Shown here: piece after piece, positions 18,592-30,448 of the stretch
How positions within the stretch are numbered: the stretch's first letter is position 1
Layout of the letters: each line of letters opens with the position of its first letter
NCBI RefSeq assembly: GCF_900250075.1
Contig: NZ_LT977070.1
Coordinates: 3,125,019-3,189,018 of the forward strand
DNA from: Cupriavidus taiwanensis
GTDB lineage: Bacteria > Pseudomonadota > Gammaproteobacteria > Burkholderiales > Burkholderiaceae
Direction of reading: 5' to 3'
DNA length: 64,000 bases
Notes under the pieces: generated by a model
What the model was told of the DNA's origin: nothing
What the model saw: the letters and a program-made list of their open reading frames with translations, nothing else
Databases searched by the model: none
Made by a program: the position numbers and the translations under genes

Positions 18592-19845
18592 TCAGTCCGC
18601 CTGCTGCGCCCGGTTGGCGCCGCGCACCATGTCGAAACGGAACAGCCGGCACTCGATATTGCCGTTGTAGAGCGGCGTGCGGCGCGATTCCTTCAGCCGC
18701 AGCCGGCGCGGGAAGCCCAGGTCACCGGTGAACACCCACGCCTGCCAGCCCGCGAAATGCTGCTTCAGGGTGGTGGCAAAGGCGCTGGCGAACTGGTTGG
18801 CGGCGGCCTCTTCCACCTCGTCGCGCGGCTGTTCGTCTTCCGGCGCGCGGCGCTGCCCGCGCACCGCAATGCGCTCGCCGTACGGCGGATTCATCAGCAG
18901 CAGGCCCGGCTCGTCATAAGGCGGCTGCACGAAGCGGGCGTCGACCTGCTTGGTGCGCGCCTCGCCCGGCAGGCCGGCGCGTTCCCAGTTGGCGCGCGTG
19001 ATCGCCAGCATGTCGGTGGAGATGTCCGAACCCACCACCTGCAGCTCATCGGCCGAGGCCAGCATGCGCGCGCGCTGCGCGTCCGACTTCAGCTTCTGCC
19101 ACGCCTTGGTATCCATGCCCTTGAGCCATTCGAAGGCAAAGCTGCGGCTGCCGCCGGGCGCGATGCCCAGCGCCACCTGCGCGGCCTCGACCAGGAAGGT
19201 GCCGCTGCCGCACATCGGATCGTAGAAGGGCCGGAAGGTCTGGCCCGGCACCCAGCCCGCCAGGCGCAGGATGCCGGCCGCCAGGTTTTCCTTCAGCGGG
19301 GCCTCGCCCTTCTCGGTGCGCCAGCCGCGCTTGAACAGCGGCTCGCCGCTAGTGTCGAGATACAGCGTGCAGTCGCGCTCGGTCAGGTGGGCGTAGATGC
19401 GCACATCCGGGCTGACGGTGTCGACGCTGGGGCGGGCCCCCAGCCGCTCGCGCATGGCATCGCAGACGCCGTCCTTGACCCGCAGCGCGGTGAAATTGAG
19501 GCTGCGCAGCGGCGACTTGTGCGACGTAATGTCCACGCGCAGCGACTCGTCGGGCGAGAACCACTGCTCCCAGCGCACCCCGCGCGCCAGCGTGTAGATG
19601 TCGTCCTCGTGCCGGTAGCCGCGCGCGGCCACGCGCATCAGCACCCGGCTGGCAATGCGCGAATGCAGGTTGACCGCATAGGCGGCGGCCATCTCGCCCG
19701 AGAAGTTGACGCCACCCGGCACTTCCTGGTGCACCGAAAACGGCGCCAGTGCGGCCATGCCCGGCATCGCGGCGATCTCGCGCAGCTCTTCGGCGAGCGC
19801 GCTCTCCAGGCCGCGCGGGCAAGGGGCAAAGAAGGCTTGGGTCAT
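18592..19845 (-). CDS. THUMP-domain class I RNA methyltransferase (RlmL N-half type)
   Basis: A 417-residue protein matching the N-terminal half of E. coli RlmL, which makes m2G2445 in 23S rRNA. It starts MTQAFFAPCPRGLESALAEE, has a THUMP region to about 170 and a methyltransferase domain with DPMCGSGTFLVEAAQVALGI, a VVGSDISTDML acidic loop and the N6/N2-type motif LLMNPPYGER. E. coli RlmL is fused to RlmK; here the RlmK half is absent, giving a stand-alone enzyme. The ATG at 19845 is chosen for the conserved N-terminus and has AGGA upstream. The modified nucleotide is inferred. Confidence 0.9.
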   Translation of the reverse strand: MTQAFFAPCPRGLESALAEELREIAAMPGMAALAPFSVHQEVPGGVNFSGEMAAAYAVNLHSRIASRVLMRVAARGYRHEDDIYTLARGVRWEQWFSPDESLRVDITSHKSPLRSLNFTALRVKDGVCDAMRERLGARPSVDTVSPDVRIYAHLTERDCTLYLDTSGEPLFKRGWRTEKGEAPLKENLAAGILRLAGWVPGQTFRPFYDPMCGSGTFLVEAAQVALGIAPGGSRSFAFEWLKGMDTKAWQKLKSDAQRARMLASADELQVVGSDISTDMLAITRANWERAGLPGEARTKQVDARFVQPPYDEPGLLLMNPPYGERIAVRGQRRAPEDEQPRDEVEEAAANQFASAFATTLKQHFAGWQAWVFTGDLGFPRRLRLKESRRTPLYNGNIECRLFRFDMVRGANRAQQAD

Positions 19846-19864
19846 GAGAGGGATTCCTGCAAAC

Positions 19865-19887
19865 AAAAACGTCCGCCGTGGCGGACG
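19865..19887 (-). terminator. Terminator after the DsbA-like isomerase gene
   Basis: A perfect 8-bp stem (CGTCCGCC / GGCGGACG, 2-nt loop) has an AAAAA run on its left, a U run for minus-strand transcripts. It lies between the isomerase stop and the methyltransferase start, so the latter probably has its own promoter or depends on readthrough. Confidence 0.75.
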
Positions 19888-19908
19888 GGGAAGTATCGGT
19901 AGCTTAGG

Positions 19909-20514
19909 TCAGGCCGCAGCCAGTGCGCGGTCGAGAAAGTCGAGGCGGTCCTGGCCCCAGAACGGCTCGCCGTCGAACACATACCACGGCGCGCCGAAAA
20001 CGCCGGCAGAGATCGCCTCCTGCGTGTTCTGCGCATAGGCGGCCTGCACCGACTGGGCCTCGCTGGCCTTGAGCAGGCCGGCGCCATCGAGGCCGGCCTC
20101 GTCGGCGATCTGCGCCAGCGTGGCGGCATCGGCGATATTGCGCTGCTGCGCCCACACCGCCGCGCCGATCGCGCCGGTCAGTGCCATCGCGCGCGCGGTG
20201 CCGTGCGCCAGCTGCGCGGCAATGATCAGCTTGCTGGCGGCGTCACCGGACACCGGGAAGAACGTCGGCTCGAGGTTCAGCGGGATGTTCAGGAACGCGC
20301 TCCAGCGCCTGAGCTCGACCAGCCGGTAAGCCTGCCGCTGCGGCGGGCGCTGCGCCAGCGGCAGCCCGCCGGAGACCGAGAACACTTTGCCGAGGTCGCA
20401 CGGCTTCAGGTTCACCTGCACGCCGTGGCGCGCGGCGATATCGCTGAAACGGACATGGCCCATGTAGACATACGGCGATTGCGGCGTCAGGTAGTAGTCG
20501 ACCAGCTTGCTCAT
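19909..20514 (-). CDS. 2-hydroxychromene-2-carboxylate isomerase family protein (DsbA fold)
   Basis: A 201-residue protein of the DsbA/HCCA isomerase family. It opens with VDYYLTPQSPYVYMGHVRF, where Ser-Pro replaces the CxxC of true DsbA, so it is not a disulfide oxidase. Further family segments are NLEPTFFPVSGDAASKLIIA and, near the C-terminus, GVFGAPWYVFDGEPFWGQDR with the cis-Pro loop. Such proteins are glutathione-dependent isomerases of aromatic breakdown or detoxification; the substrate here is unknown. ATG 20514 is preferred over an upstream start at 20544. Confidence 0.88.
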   Translation of the reverse strand: MSKLVDYYLTPQSPYVYMGHVRFSDIAARHGVQVNLKPCDLGKVFSVSGGLPLAQRPPQRQAYRLVELRRWSAFLNIPLNLEPTFFPVSGDAASKLIIAAQLAHGTARAMALTGAIGAAVWAQQRNIADAATLAQIADEAGLDGAGLLKASEAQSVQAAYAQNTQEAISAGVFGAPWYVFDGEPFWGQDRLDFLDRALAAA

Positions 20515-20579
20515 GTTGGTATCCGCAACGGAATCAGGCTGCAATATAAAGGCGAAATAAACGCGAAACGCGGCCAGCC

Positions 20580-21002
20580 TCAGAACGGCTTGACCACGAC
20601 CAGGATCACCACCGCCAGCAGCACCAGCACCGGCAGCTCATTGAACCAGCGATAGAACTTGTGCGAGCGCGCGTTGCGCCCCGCCTCGAACTTGCGCAGC
20701 AACACGCCGCAGCCGTGGTGGTAGCCGATCAGCACCAGCACCAGTGCCAGCTTGGCATGCATCCAGCCCTGCCCGGTGCCGCGGCCGATGCCGTAGCCCA
20801 GGTACAGCCACAACCCGAACACCACCGCCGGCACCGCCAGCATGGTCATGAATCGGAACAGCTTGCGCGCCATCAGCAGCAGGCGCTGCGTGCTGGCGGC
20901 GTCGGTCTCCATCGCCAGGTTGACGAAGATGCGCGGCAGGTAGAACAGGCCGGCGAACCACGAAACGACGAAGACGATATGCAGCGCTTTGACCCAGAGC
21001 AT
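20580..21002 (-). CDS. hemJ: HemJ-type protoporphyrinogen IX oxidase (CopD/UPF0093 membrane protein)
   Basis: A 140-residue membrane protein with four predicted helices. The first contains the conserved His of MLWVKALHIVFVVSWFAGLF, followed by YLPRIFVNLA; the family motif KLALVLVLIGYHHGCGVLL and a C-terminal helix VLVLLAVVILVVVKPF are present. HemJ oxidises protoporphyrinogen IX in heme synthesis in bacteria lacking HemG or HemY. It lies 52 bp after proA on the same strand. The family assignment is firm. Confidence 0.92.
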   Translation of the reverse strand: MLWVKALHIVFVVSWFAGLFYLPRIFVNLAMETDAASTQRLLLMARKLFRFMTMLAVPAVVFGLWLYLGYGIGRGTGQGWMHAKLALVLVLIGYHHGCGVLLRKFEAGRNARSHKFYRWFNELPVLVLLAVVILVVVKPF

Positions 21003-21054
21003 CGGCGGACAGACCTTGGCTTGCAGTGGTTATTGTTGTTGGCGGCCCGGCGCT

Positions 21055-22335
21055 TCAGGTCCGGATCTCGCCGTGCCCGAACACCACGTACTTGAGCGAG
21101 GTCAGCCCTTCCAGTCCAACCGGCCCGCGCGCATGCAGCTTGTCGTTGGAGATGCCGATCTCCGCGCCCAGGCCGTACTCGAAGCCATCGGCAAAACGGG
21201 TCGAGGCATTGATCATCACGCTCGCTGAATCGACCTCGCGGATAAAGCGCATGCCCGCCGAGTAGTTCTCGGTGATGATCGAATCGGTATGGTGCGAGCC
21301 GTATTCGTTGATATGGGCGACGGCCTCGTCCAGTCCGGCCACGGTCTTGATGGCGAGGATCGGGGCCAGGTATTCCAGGCGCCAGTCTTCCTCGGCGGCA
21401 TCGACCAGGCCGGTAAAGCCGGCGGCTTCCAGCGTGGCGCGGGTGGCCGGGCACACGCGCAGCTCGACGCCCTTCTGCTGGTAGATGCGGCACAGCGGCG
21501 GCAGCGCGGCGGCGGCGATGTCCCGCGATACCAGCAGCGTCTCCATGGTGTTGCACGGCGCGTAGCGATGGGTCTTGGCGTTGTCGCAGACGCGCACCGC
21601 CTTGTCCAGGTCGGCCTCGGCGTCGATATAGACGTGGCAGATGCCGTCCAGGTGCTTGATCATCGGCACCCGCGCTTCTTCCATCAGCCGCGCGATCAGG
21701 CTCTTGCCGCCGCGCGGGACGATCACGTCGACGTATTCGGTCATGGTGATCAGCCGGCCGACCGCGGCGCGGTCGGTGGTCGCGATCACCTGCACCGCCT
21801 CGGACGGCAGGCCGGCCGCGGACAGGCCTTCGGCCACCAGCGCAGCCAGCGCGGTGTTGGATTCGATCGCCTCGGACCCGCCGCGCAGGATGGTGGCGTT
21901 GCCCGACTTCAGGCACAGCGCGGCGGCGTCGATGGTGACGTTGGGGCGTGACTCGTAGATGATGCCGATCACGCCCAGCGGCACGCGCATCTGGCCCACC
22001 TGGATGCCGGTCGGGCGGAACTTCATGTTCGAGATCTCGCCGATCGGGTCTGCCAGCGCGGCGATCTGCTCCAGGCCCGCGGCCATGGTGTCGATGGCCT
22101 TGTCCGACAGCGTCAGGCGGTCGACGAAGGCGGCGTCCTGGCCGTTGGCGCGGGCGCGCTCGACGTCGCGTGCGTTGACGGCCTTGAGCTTGTCGGCATC
22201 GCGGCGGATCGCCGCGGCGATGGTCAGCAGCGCACGGTTCTTGTCGGCGGTGGAGGCACGCGCCATCGCGCGCGACGCCGCGCGGGCCTGGCGGCCGACG
22301 CGGTCCATGTATTGGTTGAGGTCGAGCTCGGTCAT
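21055..22335 (-). CDS. proA: Gamma-glutamyl phosphate reductase
   Basis: A 426-residue NADPH-dependent enzyme of proline synthesis (E. coli 417). It shows the conserved [49 protein letters not shown], the catalytic Cys in [14 protein letters not shown] and [19 protein letters not shown]. The ATG overlaps no neighbour. proB is not in the window. Upstream, 182 bp including two CTCTCCCGC palindromes separate it from holA, so proA may have its own promoter. Confidence 0.98.
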   Translation of the reverse strand: MTELDLNQYMDRVGRQARAASRAMARASTADKNRALLTIAAAIRRDADKLKAVNARDVERARANGQDAAFVDRLTLSDKAIDTMAAGLEQIAALADPIGEISNMKFRPTGIQVGQMRVPLGVIGIIYESRPNVTIDAAALCLKSGNATILRGGSEAIESNTALAALVAEGLSAAGLPSEAVQVIATTDRAAVGRLITMTEYVDVIVPRGGKSLIARLMEEARVPMIKHLDGICHVYIDAEADLDKAVRVCDNAKTHRYAPCNTMETLLVSRDIAAAALPPLCRIYQQKGVELRVCPATRATLEAAGFTGLVDAAEEDWRLEYLAPILAIKTVAGLDEAVAHINEYGSHHTDSIITENYSAGMRFIREVDSASVMINASTRFADGFEYGLGAEIGISNDKLHARGPVGLEGLTSLKYVVFGHGEIRT

Positions 22336-22374
22336 GTCAGTGGCCCTGGGGATTGGCCGTCAGTGTGTGTTCCT

Positions 22375-22492
22375 CCCCTCTCCCGCGCGCGGGAGAGGGG
22401 TTGGGGGAGAGGGCCGGCGCATCCACGGACGTTGTCGCCCTCACCGCCGCCTGCCCTCTCCCCCGGCCCCTCTCCCGCAGGCGGGAGAGGGG
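22375..22492. repeat. Paired CTCTCCCGC palindromes (copies 2 and 3) between holA and proA
   Basis: Copy 2 (22375-22400) is a perfect 26-bp palindrome, CCCCTCTCCCGCG joined to CGCGGGAGAGGGG. Copy 3 (22467-22492) has arms CCCCTCTCCCGC / GCGGGAGAGGGG with a 2-nt loop. Inside, GGGGGAGAGGGC (22403-22414) and GCCCTCTCCCCC (22453-22464) are also inverted, so the whole block is two units facing each other, like the BIME arrangement of enteric REP elements. Confidence 0.88.
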
Positions 22493-22517
22493 AGCAAACC
22501 GTCAGGGATCCAACCCC

Positions 22518-23576
22518 TCAGCGCGCAATCATCAGCGCCAGCTGTTGCAGGCCGTCCCACGGCTCGGCCGGCAGCGGCGCGCTGCCTGGCGGCGGCAGGT
22601 CCTGCAGGCCCTTGACCTGGCGGTCGAGCCGCGCGGCCAGCGCCAGCGCCGCTTCCAGCCGGGGCTGCGCCAGGCGCTGCGCGGCCTGCGGCACCAGCCG
22701 CTCGCGCGGGCCCCAGACGCGCAGCTCGCGCATCAGCACGCCCGCCGGCTTGCCGGCCGCCAGACCTTGCCGGACCTTGGATAATACGCGAATTTCCTCG
22801 GTCAGCGCCCACAGCACCAGCACCGTGGCCTCGCCCTCGCCGCGCAGCCCTTCGAGCATCCGTACCAGCCGCGGCACGTCGCCCGAGAGCATCGATTCCG
22901 ACAGCTTGAAGACATCGTAGCGGGCCACGTTCAGCACCGCGTCGTGGACCTGGTCGAATCTCAGTTCGCCGGGCGGGTACAGCAGCCCCAGCTTCTGGAT
23001 TTCCTGGTGCGCAGCCAGCAGGTTGCCCTCGACCTTGTCGGCGATGAACTGCAGCGCGAGCCGGCCCGGCTCGCCGGCCTGCACGCGCTGCTGCTGCAGC
23101 GCGAGCCGCTCGCCGACCCACGCCGGCAAGCGGGTACGGTCCACGGTATCGACCTTGATCGACACGCCGGCGCCTTCCAGCGCCTGGAACCAGGCCGACT
23201 TGGACGCGGCAAAGTCCAGCCGCGGCAGCGTCACCAGCATCACCACGTCGGGCGACGCCTGCGCGGCCACGGCGCGCAGCGCCTCGCCGCCGTCCTTGCC
23301 GGGCTTGCCCGAGGGGATGCGCAGCTCGACGATCTTGCGGTCGCCGAACAGCGACATCGACTGCTGCGCCTCGACCAGCCGGCCCCAGTGGAAACCGCGC
23401 TCGGCCACCAGCACCTCGCGTTCGGAAAAGCCCGCTTCCCGCGCCGCGGCACGCAGGCGGTCGACCGCTTCCAGCACCAGCAGGTGCTCGTCGCCGTGCA
23501 CCACGTACAGCGGCGCCAGCCCCTTGGCCTTGGCCTGGCGCAGGTGCGCGTCGAGCCCGTCGAGCTTGAGCTGCAT
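22518..23576 (-). CDS. holA: DNA polymerase III subunit delta
   Basis: A 352-residue clamp-loader subunit (E. coli 343) that opens the beta clamp. The N-terminus MQLKLDGLDAHLRQAKAKGL APLYVVHGDEHLL is typical; then FSEREVLVAERGFHW, VMLVTLPRLDFAASKSAWF and KVEGNLLAAHQEIQKLGLLY are family segments. The position leuS-lptE-holA is the classical proteobacterial order. The ATG is 18 bp after the lptE stop. Confidence 0.96.
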   Translation of the reverse strand: MQLKLDGLDAHLRQAKAKGLAPLYVVHGDEHLLVLEAVDRLRAAAREAGFSEREVLVAERGFHWGRLVEAQQSMSLFGDRKIVELRIPSGKPGKDGGEALRAVAAQASPDVVMLVTLPRLDFAASKSAWFQALEGAGVSIKVDTVDRTRLPAWVGERLALQQQRVQAGEPGRLALQFIADKVEGNLLAAHQEIQKLGLLYPPGELRFDQVHDAVLNVARYDVFKLSESMLSGDVPRLVRMLEGLRGEGEATVLVLWALTEEIRVLSKVRQGLAAGKPAGVLMRELRVWGPRERLVPQAAQRLAQPRLEAALALAARLDRQVKGLQDLPPPGSAPLPAEPWDGLQQLALMIAR

Positions 23577-23594
23577 GCCGTCAGCCGTGCCCGC

Positions 23595-24110
23595 TCAGAT
23601 CGCCTTGACGGCGGCCAGCCGGCGCATCAGCTGCTGCACGATGTCGCGCTGCATGTCGCGGTACAGCTGCTGCTCTTCGTAGTCCTTGGCCAGCGTATTG
23701 GCTTCGTTGTAAGTCAGGTCGCGCGTCAGCACCAGTTGCGACGGCGCGATCAGTTCCTTGCCGGCGGGGTCGCGCAGGCGGAAGGTGAAGCGCTGGGTCA
23801 GGCGGTATTCGCGCACCACTCCCTCGGTCGTGATCGACAGGATGGTCTTGGTGCGGGTGTCTTGCAGCACGTCCAGCAGCGCGTCGGCCTCTTTCTGGTC
23901 GGCCACGACCTGGGTGTCCGAGCCGCCGCGGATGGCGCGGCGCAGGTCCGCGCCCATCAGCGAGTTGGGCGGGATGCCGATATACAGCCGCTTGAAGGCG
24001 AAGTCCGAGTTGCCGCGCAGATGGAAGCCGCAGCCGGCCAGCAGGCCGGTGGCCGGCACTGCCAGCAGTGCCGCGAGCAGCTTGCGGCGTCCCAGGTTCA
24101 GTCGCTTCAT
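23595..24110 (-). CDS. lptE: LPS assembly lipoprotein LptE
   Basis: A 171-residue lipoprotein (formerly RlpB) that plugs the LptD channel for lipopolysaccharide export to the cell surface. The N-terminus MKRLNLGRRKLLAALLAVPA ends in lipobox LLAGC with Cys27 as lipid anchor, followed by the hallmark GFHLRG. The remaining ~140 residues have the alternating pattern and the RDLTYNEANTLAKDYEEQQL segment of the family. The ATG at 24110 is chosen because it gives a normal signal peptide; the frame extends to 24158 upstream. Confidence 0.94.
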   Translation of the reverse strand: MKRLNLGRRKLLAALLAVPATGLLAGCGFHLRGNSDFAFKRLYIGIPPNSLMGADLRRAIRGGSDTQVVADQKEADALLDVLQDTRTKTILSITTEGVVREYRLTQRFTFRLRDPAGKELIAPSQLVLTRDLTYNEANTLAKDYEEQQLYRDMQRDIVQQLMRRLAAVKAI

Positions 24111-24154
24111 GGTTGGCGATTCCTTTGTCAGGTTCCGGCGGGCGGACGGCGCTG

Positions 24155-26893
<2,739 letters not shown>

Positions 26894-26946
26894 CTAAAGC
26901 AATCGATTATAACCGTGGCGGCAGCGCTGGCCGCCCGGGCCTGGCC

Positions 26947-27744
26947 TTACTTCAGGCCCAGCACGTCCTGCATGTCGAACAGGCCGGTCGGCTTGTCCGC
27001 CAGGAAACGGGCCGAGCGCACCGCGCCGTCGGCATACGACTGGCGACTCGACGACTTGTGGCTGATCTCGATGCGCTCGCCGATGCCGGCGAACATCACG
27101 GTGTGGTCGCCGACGATATCGCCGCCGCGGATGGTGGCAAAGCCGATCGAACCGGGATCGCGCTCGCCGGTATGGCCTTCGCGGGCAAACACGCCGCAGG
27201 TCTTGAGGTCGCGGCCCAGCGCATCGGCGATCACTTCGCCCATCTTCAGCGCGGTACCCGACGGGGCGTCGACCTTGAAGCGGTGGTGGGCCTCGATCAC
27301 CTCGATGTCATAGCCGGTCGACAGCAGTTTGGCCGCGACTTCCAGCAGCTTGAAAGTGGCATTGACGCCAACGCTGAAGTTGGCCGCAAAGACGATGCCG
27401 ATCGACTTGGCGGCCTCGGCCAGCGCGGCCTTGCCGGCGTCGTCGAAGCCGGTGGTGCCGACCACCATCTTGACGCCGCGCCTCTTCGCCGCTTCCAGGT
27501 GCGCCAGCGTGCCTTCCGGACGGGTGAAGTCGATCAGGCAGTCCGCGCCGGCCAGCCCGGCTTCCAGGTCCGCGGTGATCCCGACGCCGGTGTTGCGGCC
27601 CAGGAACAGGCCCGCATCCTGCCCCAGCGCCGGCGAGCCCGGCACGTCGAGCGCGCCCGACAGCTTCACGCCCTCGGTGTTCAGCACTTGTTCGATCAGC
27701 ATGCGGCCCATGCGGCCCGATGCGCCTGCGATGGCGATGTTCAT
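26947..27744 (-). CDS. dapB: 4-hydroxy-tetrahydrodipicolinate reductase
   Basis: A 265-residue enzyme (E. coli 273) of lysine and diaminopimelate synthesis. It has the Rossmann start [36 protein letters not shown], the [14 protein letters not shown] loop, the substrate-binding signature [20 protein letters not shown] with catalytic His-His and Lys, and the C-terminal [17 protein letters not shown]. It follows bamE by 108 bp and precedes leuS by 170 bp, probably within one transcription unit. The gap after it holds a GC hairpin (26861-26883) without a T run. Confidence 0.97.
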   Translation of the reverse strand: MNIAIAGASGRMGRMLIEQVLNTEGVKLSGALDVPGSPALGQDAGLFLGRNTGVGITADLEAGLAGADCLIDFTRPEGTLAHLEAAKRRGVKMVVGTTGFDDAGKAALAEAAKSIGIVFAANFSVGVNATFKLLEVAAKLLSTGYDIEVIEAHHRFKVDAPSGTALKMGEVIADALGRDLKTCGVFAREGHTGERDPGSIGFATIRGGDIVGDHTVMFAGIGERIEISHKSSSRQSYADGAVRSARFLADKPTGLFDMQDVLGLK

Positions 27745-27852
27745 GGTGTCTGGCTCTGCGGAATATGCGCGGTGCGCGAAAGAGAAACGAGCCGGCCATG
27801 CCTGGCCGGCCCGGAAAACCGGCAGCGCGCCGCGGCCGGCGCGCGTGATCGA

Positions 27853-28500
27853 TCAGTTGGCGGCTGGCTTGGCCGCGTCGGCGGGTGCGGTGGCCTGGGC
27901 CGGAGCCGACGGCTCGGCGGCGGGCTGGGCCGCCTGCGCCGGTTGTGCGCCCGCGCCGGAAGCTTCCGGCTGCTGCGCCTGCCGCGGCACGAAGTTCTCG
28001 ACCGTGGTCTGCTGCTCGGCCGGGGCCGGGGCCGCGGCCGCGCTGGTGGTGATCTTGCCCGGCGTCTGCTCCTTGAGCGCCTTCTTCATGCCGTCGATTT
28101 CGGCGATCAGCTCGTACTCGGACGGCAGTTCGTCGCCGCCAAACTTGACCAGGCGGTCGCCGTCGAAGAACACCGTGTAGCGGCGCTGCTGCACCACCGA
28201 GGTATTGCCGCGGCGGAACGAAAACACATAATCCCAGCGATTGGCGTGGAACACGTCGGTCAGCAGCGGCGTGCCGAGCAGGAACTTGACCTGGTCGCGG
28301 GTCATGCCCTCGCGCAACTGCGAAGCGGCTTCGCGCGACACGAAATTGCCCTGCACGATGTTGATCCGGTACGGCGTGATGGCGTTGGCTACCTTGCGCG
28401 AAGTGGAATCGTAGGCCGAGCAGGCGCCGGCCAGCAGGGCCGCGGCCAGCAGGGAGACAACCAGCGTCGGACGCATGGCGGACGAACGGATAGAACGCAT
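27853..28500 (-). CDS. bamE: Outer membrane protein assembly factor BamE
   Basis: A 215-residue lipoprotein. The signal sequence ends in the lipobox LLAGACSAYD, with Cys27 if translation starts at ATG 28500. A SmpA/OmlA domain follows: ASQLREGMTRDQVKFLLGTP, NRWDYVFSFRRGN and RRYTVFFDGDRLVKFGGDEL. BamE supports the BamA complex that inserts beta-barrels into the outer membrane. Compared with E. coli (113 residues) there is a ~75-residue Ala/Pro/Gln-rich C-terminal tail, probably disordered in the periplasm. It is divergent from fur, a common arrangement in this group. Confidence 0.95.
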   Translation of the reverse strand: MRSIRSSAMRPTLVVSLLAAALLAGACSAYDSTSRKVANAITPYRINIVQGNFVSREAASQLREGMTRDQVKFLLGTPLLTDVFHANRWDYVFSFRRGNTSVVQQRRYTVFFDGDRLVKFGGDELPSEYELIAEIDGMKKALKEQTPGKITTSAAAAPAPAEQQTTVENFVPRQAQQPEASGAGAQPAQAAQPAAEPSAPAQATAPADAAKPAAN

Positions 28501-28746
28501 GGATCTCGTTTCCGGAGGGAAAGAAAAGTAACGCGGCAGAGAACGCGCTGCGCGGGCATGAAAACGGCGCAAAATGCGCCGATTGCACCACACGAGCGGA
28601 CGGCATCTGCCGCCGCAACCACATGGGTCGGCAAGCTTGCCGGGCACGCGACGCCGACCTGTGGACATCGTCGGCACGAGCGACTTTTGCTGCCAAAACC
28701 CTTATGATTCAACTATCCAGACATTGTACTCTAGGGAGTCACCCAC

Positions 28747-29178
28747 ATGCCGAGTCCGGCGGACCTCAAGAATATCGGCCTGAAGGCGACCGTGCCCAGG
28801 CTGAAGATTCTTGAAATTTTTCAGACCAGCGAACAGCGTCACCTGAGCGCGGAAGACGTCTACCGCATCCTGCTCAACGAGCATATGGATATCGGCCTGG
28901 CCACCGTCTACCGCGTGCTGACGCAGTTCGAGCAGGCCGGCCTGCTGTCGCGCAACAACTTCGAGTCCGGCAAGGCGATCTTCGAGCTCAACGAAGGCAA
29001 GCACCACGACCACCTGGTGTGCCTGGATTGCGGCCGGGTCGAGGAATTCTTCGATTCCGAGATCGAACAGCGCCAGCAAAGCATTGCACGCGAGCGCGGC
29101 TTTACCCTGCAGGAACACGCGTTGTCGCTGTACGGCAACTGCACCAAAACAAACTGTCCCCACAGACCCAAACGATAA
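28747..29178 (+). CDS. fur: Ferric uptake regulator Fur
   Basis: A 143-residue Fe(II)-dependent repressor of normal length. The N-terminal winged helix contains [35 protein letters not shown]; metal sites are seen in [18 protein letters not shown] (Cys pair 93/96) and the C-terminal [18 protein letters not shown] precedes the ATG. It lies divergent from bamE (246 bp) and convergent with phcA, sharing an exceptionally symmetrical terminator. Confidence 0.98.
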   Translation: MPSPADLKNIGLKATVPRLKILEIFQTSEQRHLSAEDVYRILLNEHMDIGLATVYRVLTQFEQAGLLSRNNFESGKAIFELNEGKHHDHLVCLDCGRVEEFFDSEIEQRQQSIARERGFTLQEHALSLYGNCTKTNCPHRPKR

Positions 29179-29213
29179 GCAACCGCTCGCTCCCTTGCCG
29201 GAGCGCAGACGGG

Positions 29214-29250
29214 CAACAAAAAACCGGCGCCTGGCGCCGGTTTTTTGTTG
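29214..29250. terminator. Bidirectional terminator between fur and phcA
   Basis: The two 18-bp arms are perfectly complementary around a single T, running from CAAC through an A run and GCC-rich core to the mirror image ending GTTG. A and T runs flank the GC core on both sides, so it should stop transcripts from fur and from phcA alike. Confidence 0.95.
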
Positions 29251-29267
29251 TGGCTTGCTGCCGCGGG

Positions 29268-30263
29268 TCAGCGCGCCTGCAGGTCCTGCAGGTCCTGCTC
29301 GCTCACCACCCGGGCCGGGCGCGCCTGCGGCAGGCCGACGAACTCGCCCACCACCTGGCGGAACAGGCCGCGCGCCCACACCAGCATCGGGTGGGTGTTG
29401 CGGCTACGGTGCCAGAACATGTTCAGGCCGAGCGTGGTGTTCAGCTCCGCCGGCAGCGGGAAGGCCTTCAGGCCGTAGGTTTCGCAGGCCATGTCCTTGG
29501 TCAGCGCATTGACGGTGAAGATCATGTCCGTCTGCGAGGCCAGTTCGGCCTGGGCGCGCCACGAATGGACCGTCAGCGAGGCGTTGCGCTTCAGGCCGCG
29601 CTGCTGCAGCGCGTAGTCGAGCGGGATCAGCGACGGCGCCGGGCGCCCCGAGCCGCCGGAGTGCGCCATGAAGATATGGCCGCAGTCCAGGTATTGCTCG
29701 AGCGTGCAGTGACCCTTCAGCACCGGATGGTCCTTGCGCGCGCACACCCACAGGTTCAGCGACGTCACCATTTCCTCGACGATTTCCGGATGGCGGGTCG
29801 GGAACGGCGAGAATCCCAGGTCGAGTTCATTGGCGCGCATCGACGCCACATCGGTCTCCCACGAATGGGACTCGACCAGCTTGATATGCAGGTCCGGCGC
29901 CAGCGCCTTGATGCGCAGCACGAAACGGTTGAACACCGTATCGCCCAGTTCCGCGGCAAAGCCGATGCTCAGCGTGCCGGTGGCGGTGGCGGGATCAAAG
30001 TTGTCCGCGTCGCCCTCGTTGATGGACGACCACAGGTCCAGCATGTCGCGGATCTTGGGTCCCAGCTCGAGCGCGCGCGGCGTCGGCGTCAGGCCGTGCG
30101 GGACGCGGATAAAGAGTGGATCGTCAAAGATTTCGCGCAGCCTGCCCAGCGAATGCGAGACCGCCGGCGCGGTCATGTGCATTTTCTCCGCCACGTAGGT
30201 GGCATTACGCTTGCTCAGCAGCTCGGTGAAGATCACTAGAAGCTTTGTGTCTACGTTCACCAT
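29268..30263 (-). CDS. phcA: LysR-type transcriptional regulator PhcA
   Basis: A 331-residue LysR protein. The N-terminal winged helix-turn-helix contains MVNVDTKLLVIFTELLSKRN ATYVAEKMHMTAPAVSHSLG RLREIFDDPLFIRVPHGLTP, which I recognise as nearly the R. solanacearum PhcA N-terminus; the effector domain carries the PFPTRHPEIVEE and CARKDHPVLKGHCTLEQYL segments of that protein. In Ralstonia PhcA is the master switch that, at high density, turns on exopolysaccharide and secondary functions and represses others. The signal genes phcBSRQ lie 22 kb away in this window. ATG 30263 is used rather than an in-frame start at 30290. Confidence 0.93.
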   Translation of the reverse strand: MVNVDTKLLVIFTELLSKRNATYVAEKMHMTAPAVSHSLGRLREIFDDPLFIRVPHGLTPTPRALELGPKIRDMLDLWSSINEGDADNFDPATATGTLSIGFAAELGDTVFNRFVLRIKALAPDLHIKLVESHSWETDVASMRANELDLGFSPFPTRHPEIVEEMVTSLNLWVCARKDHPVLKGHCTLEQYLDCGHIFMAHSGGSGRPAPSLIPLDYALQQRGLKRNASLTVHSWRAQAELASQTDMIFTVNALTKDMACETYGLKAFPLPAELNTTLGLNMFWHRSRNTHPMLVWARGLFRQVVGEFVGLPQARPARVVSEQDLQDLQAR

Positions 30264-30425
30264 GATCAGGCCCCCGGTCAGATTTTTCACAGCTAAGATG
30301 GCCCCACCACTTGCACTGGCTGCACATCAGATTTCAACAGCGTCTTAATAGTGTAAGAGGAAAAATCAGGCTCGGAAAGCAAATTCGGCATTTCTGGAAT
30401 GGCCGCCCATGGCATAACTTCGAAA

Positions 30426-30448
30426 AATTGCGCGATTTTGCCGCAATT
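30426..30448. promoter_or_regulatory. Candidate operator upstream of phcA (7-9-7 inverted repeat)
   Basis: AATTGCG and CGCAATT are perfectly inverted around a 9-bp spacer, centred about 174 bp upstream of the phcA start codon. Dyads with this spacing suit a LysR-type dimer, so self-regulation by PhcA is possible, but the site is far upstream and untested. Confidence 0.4.
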
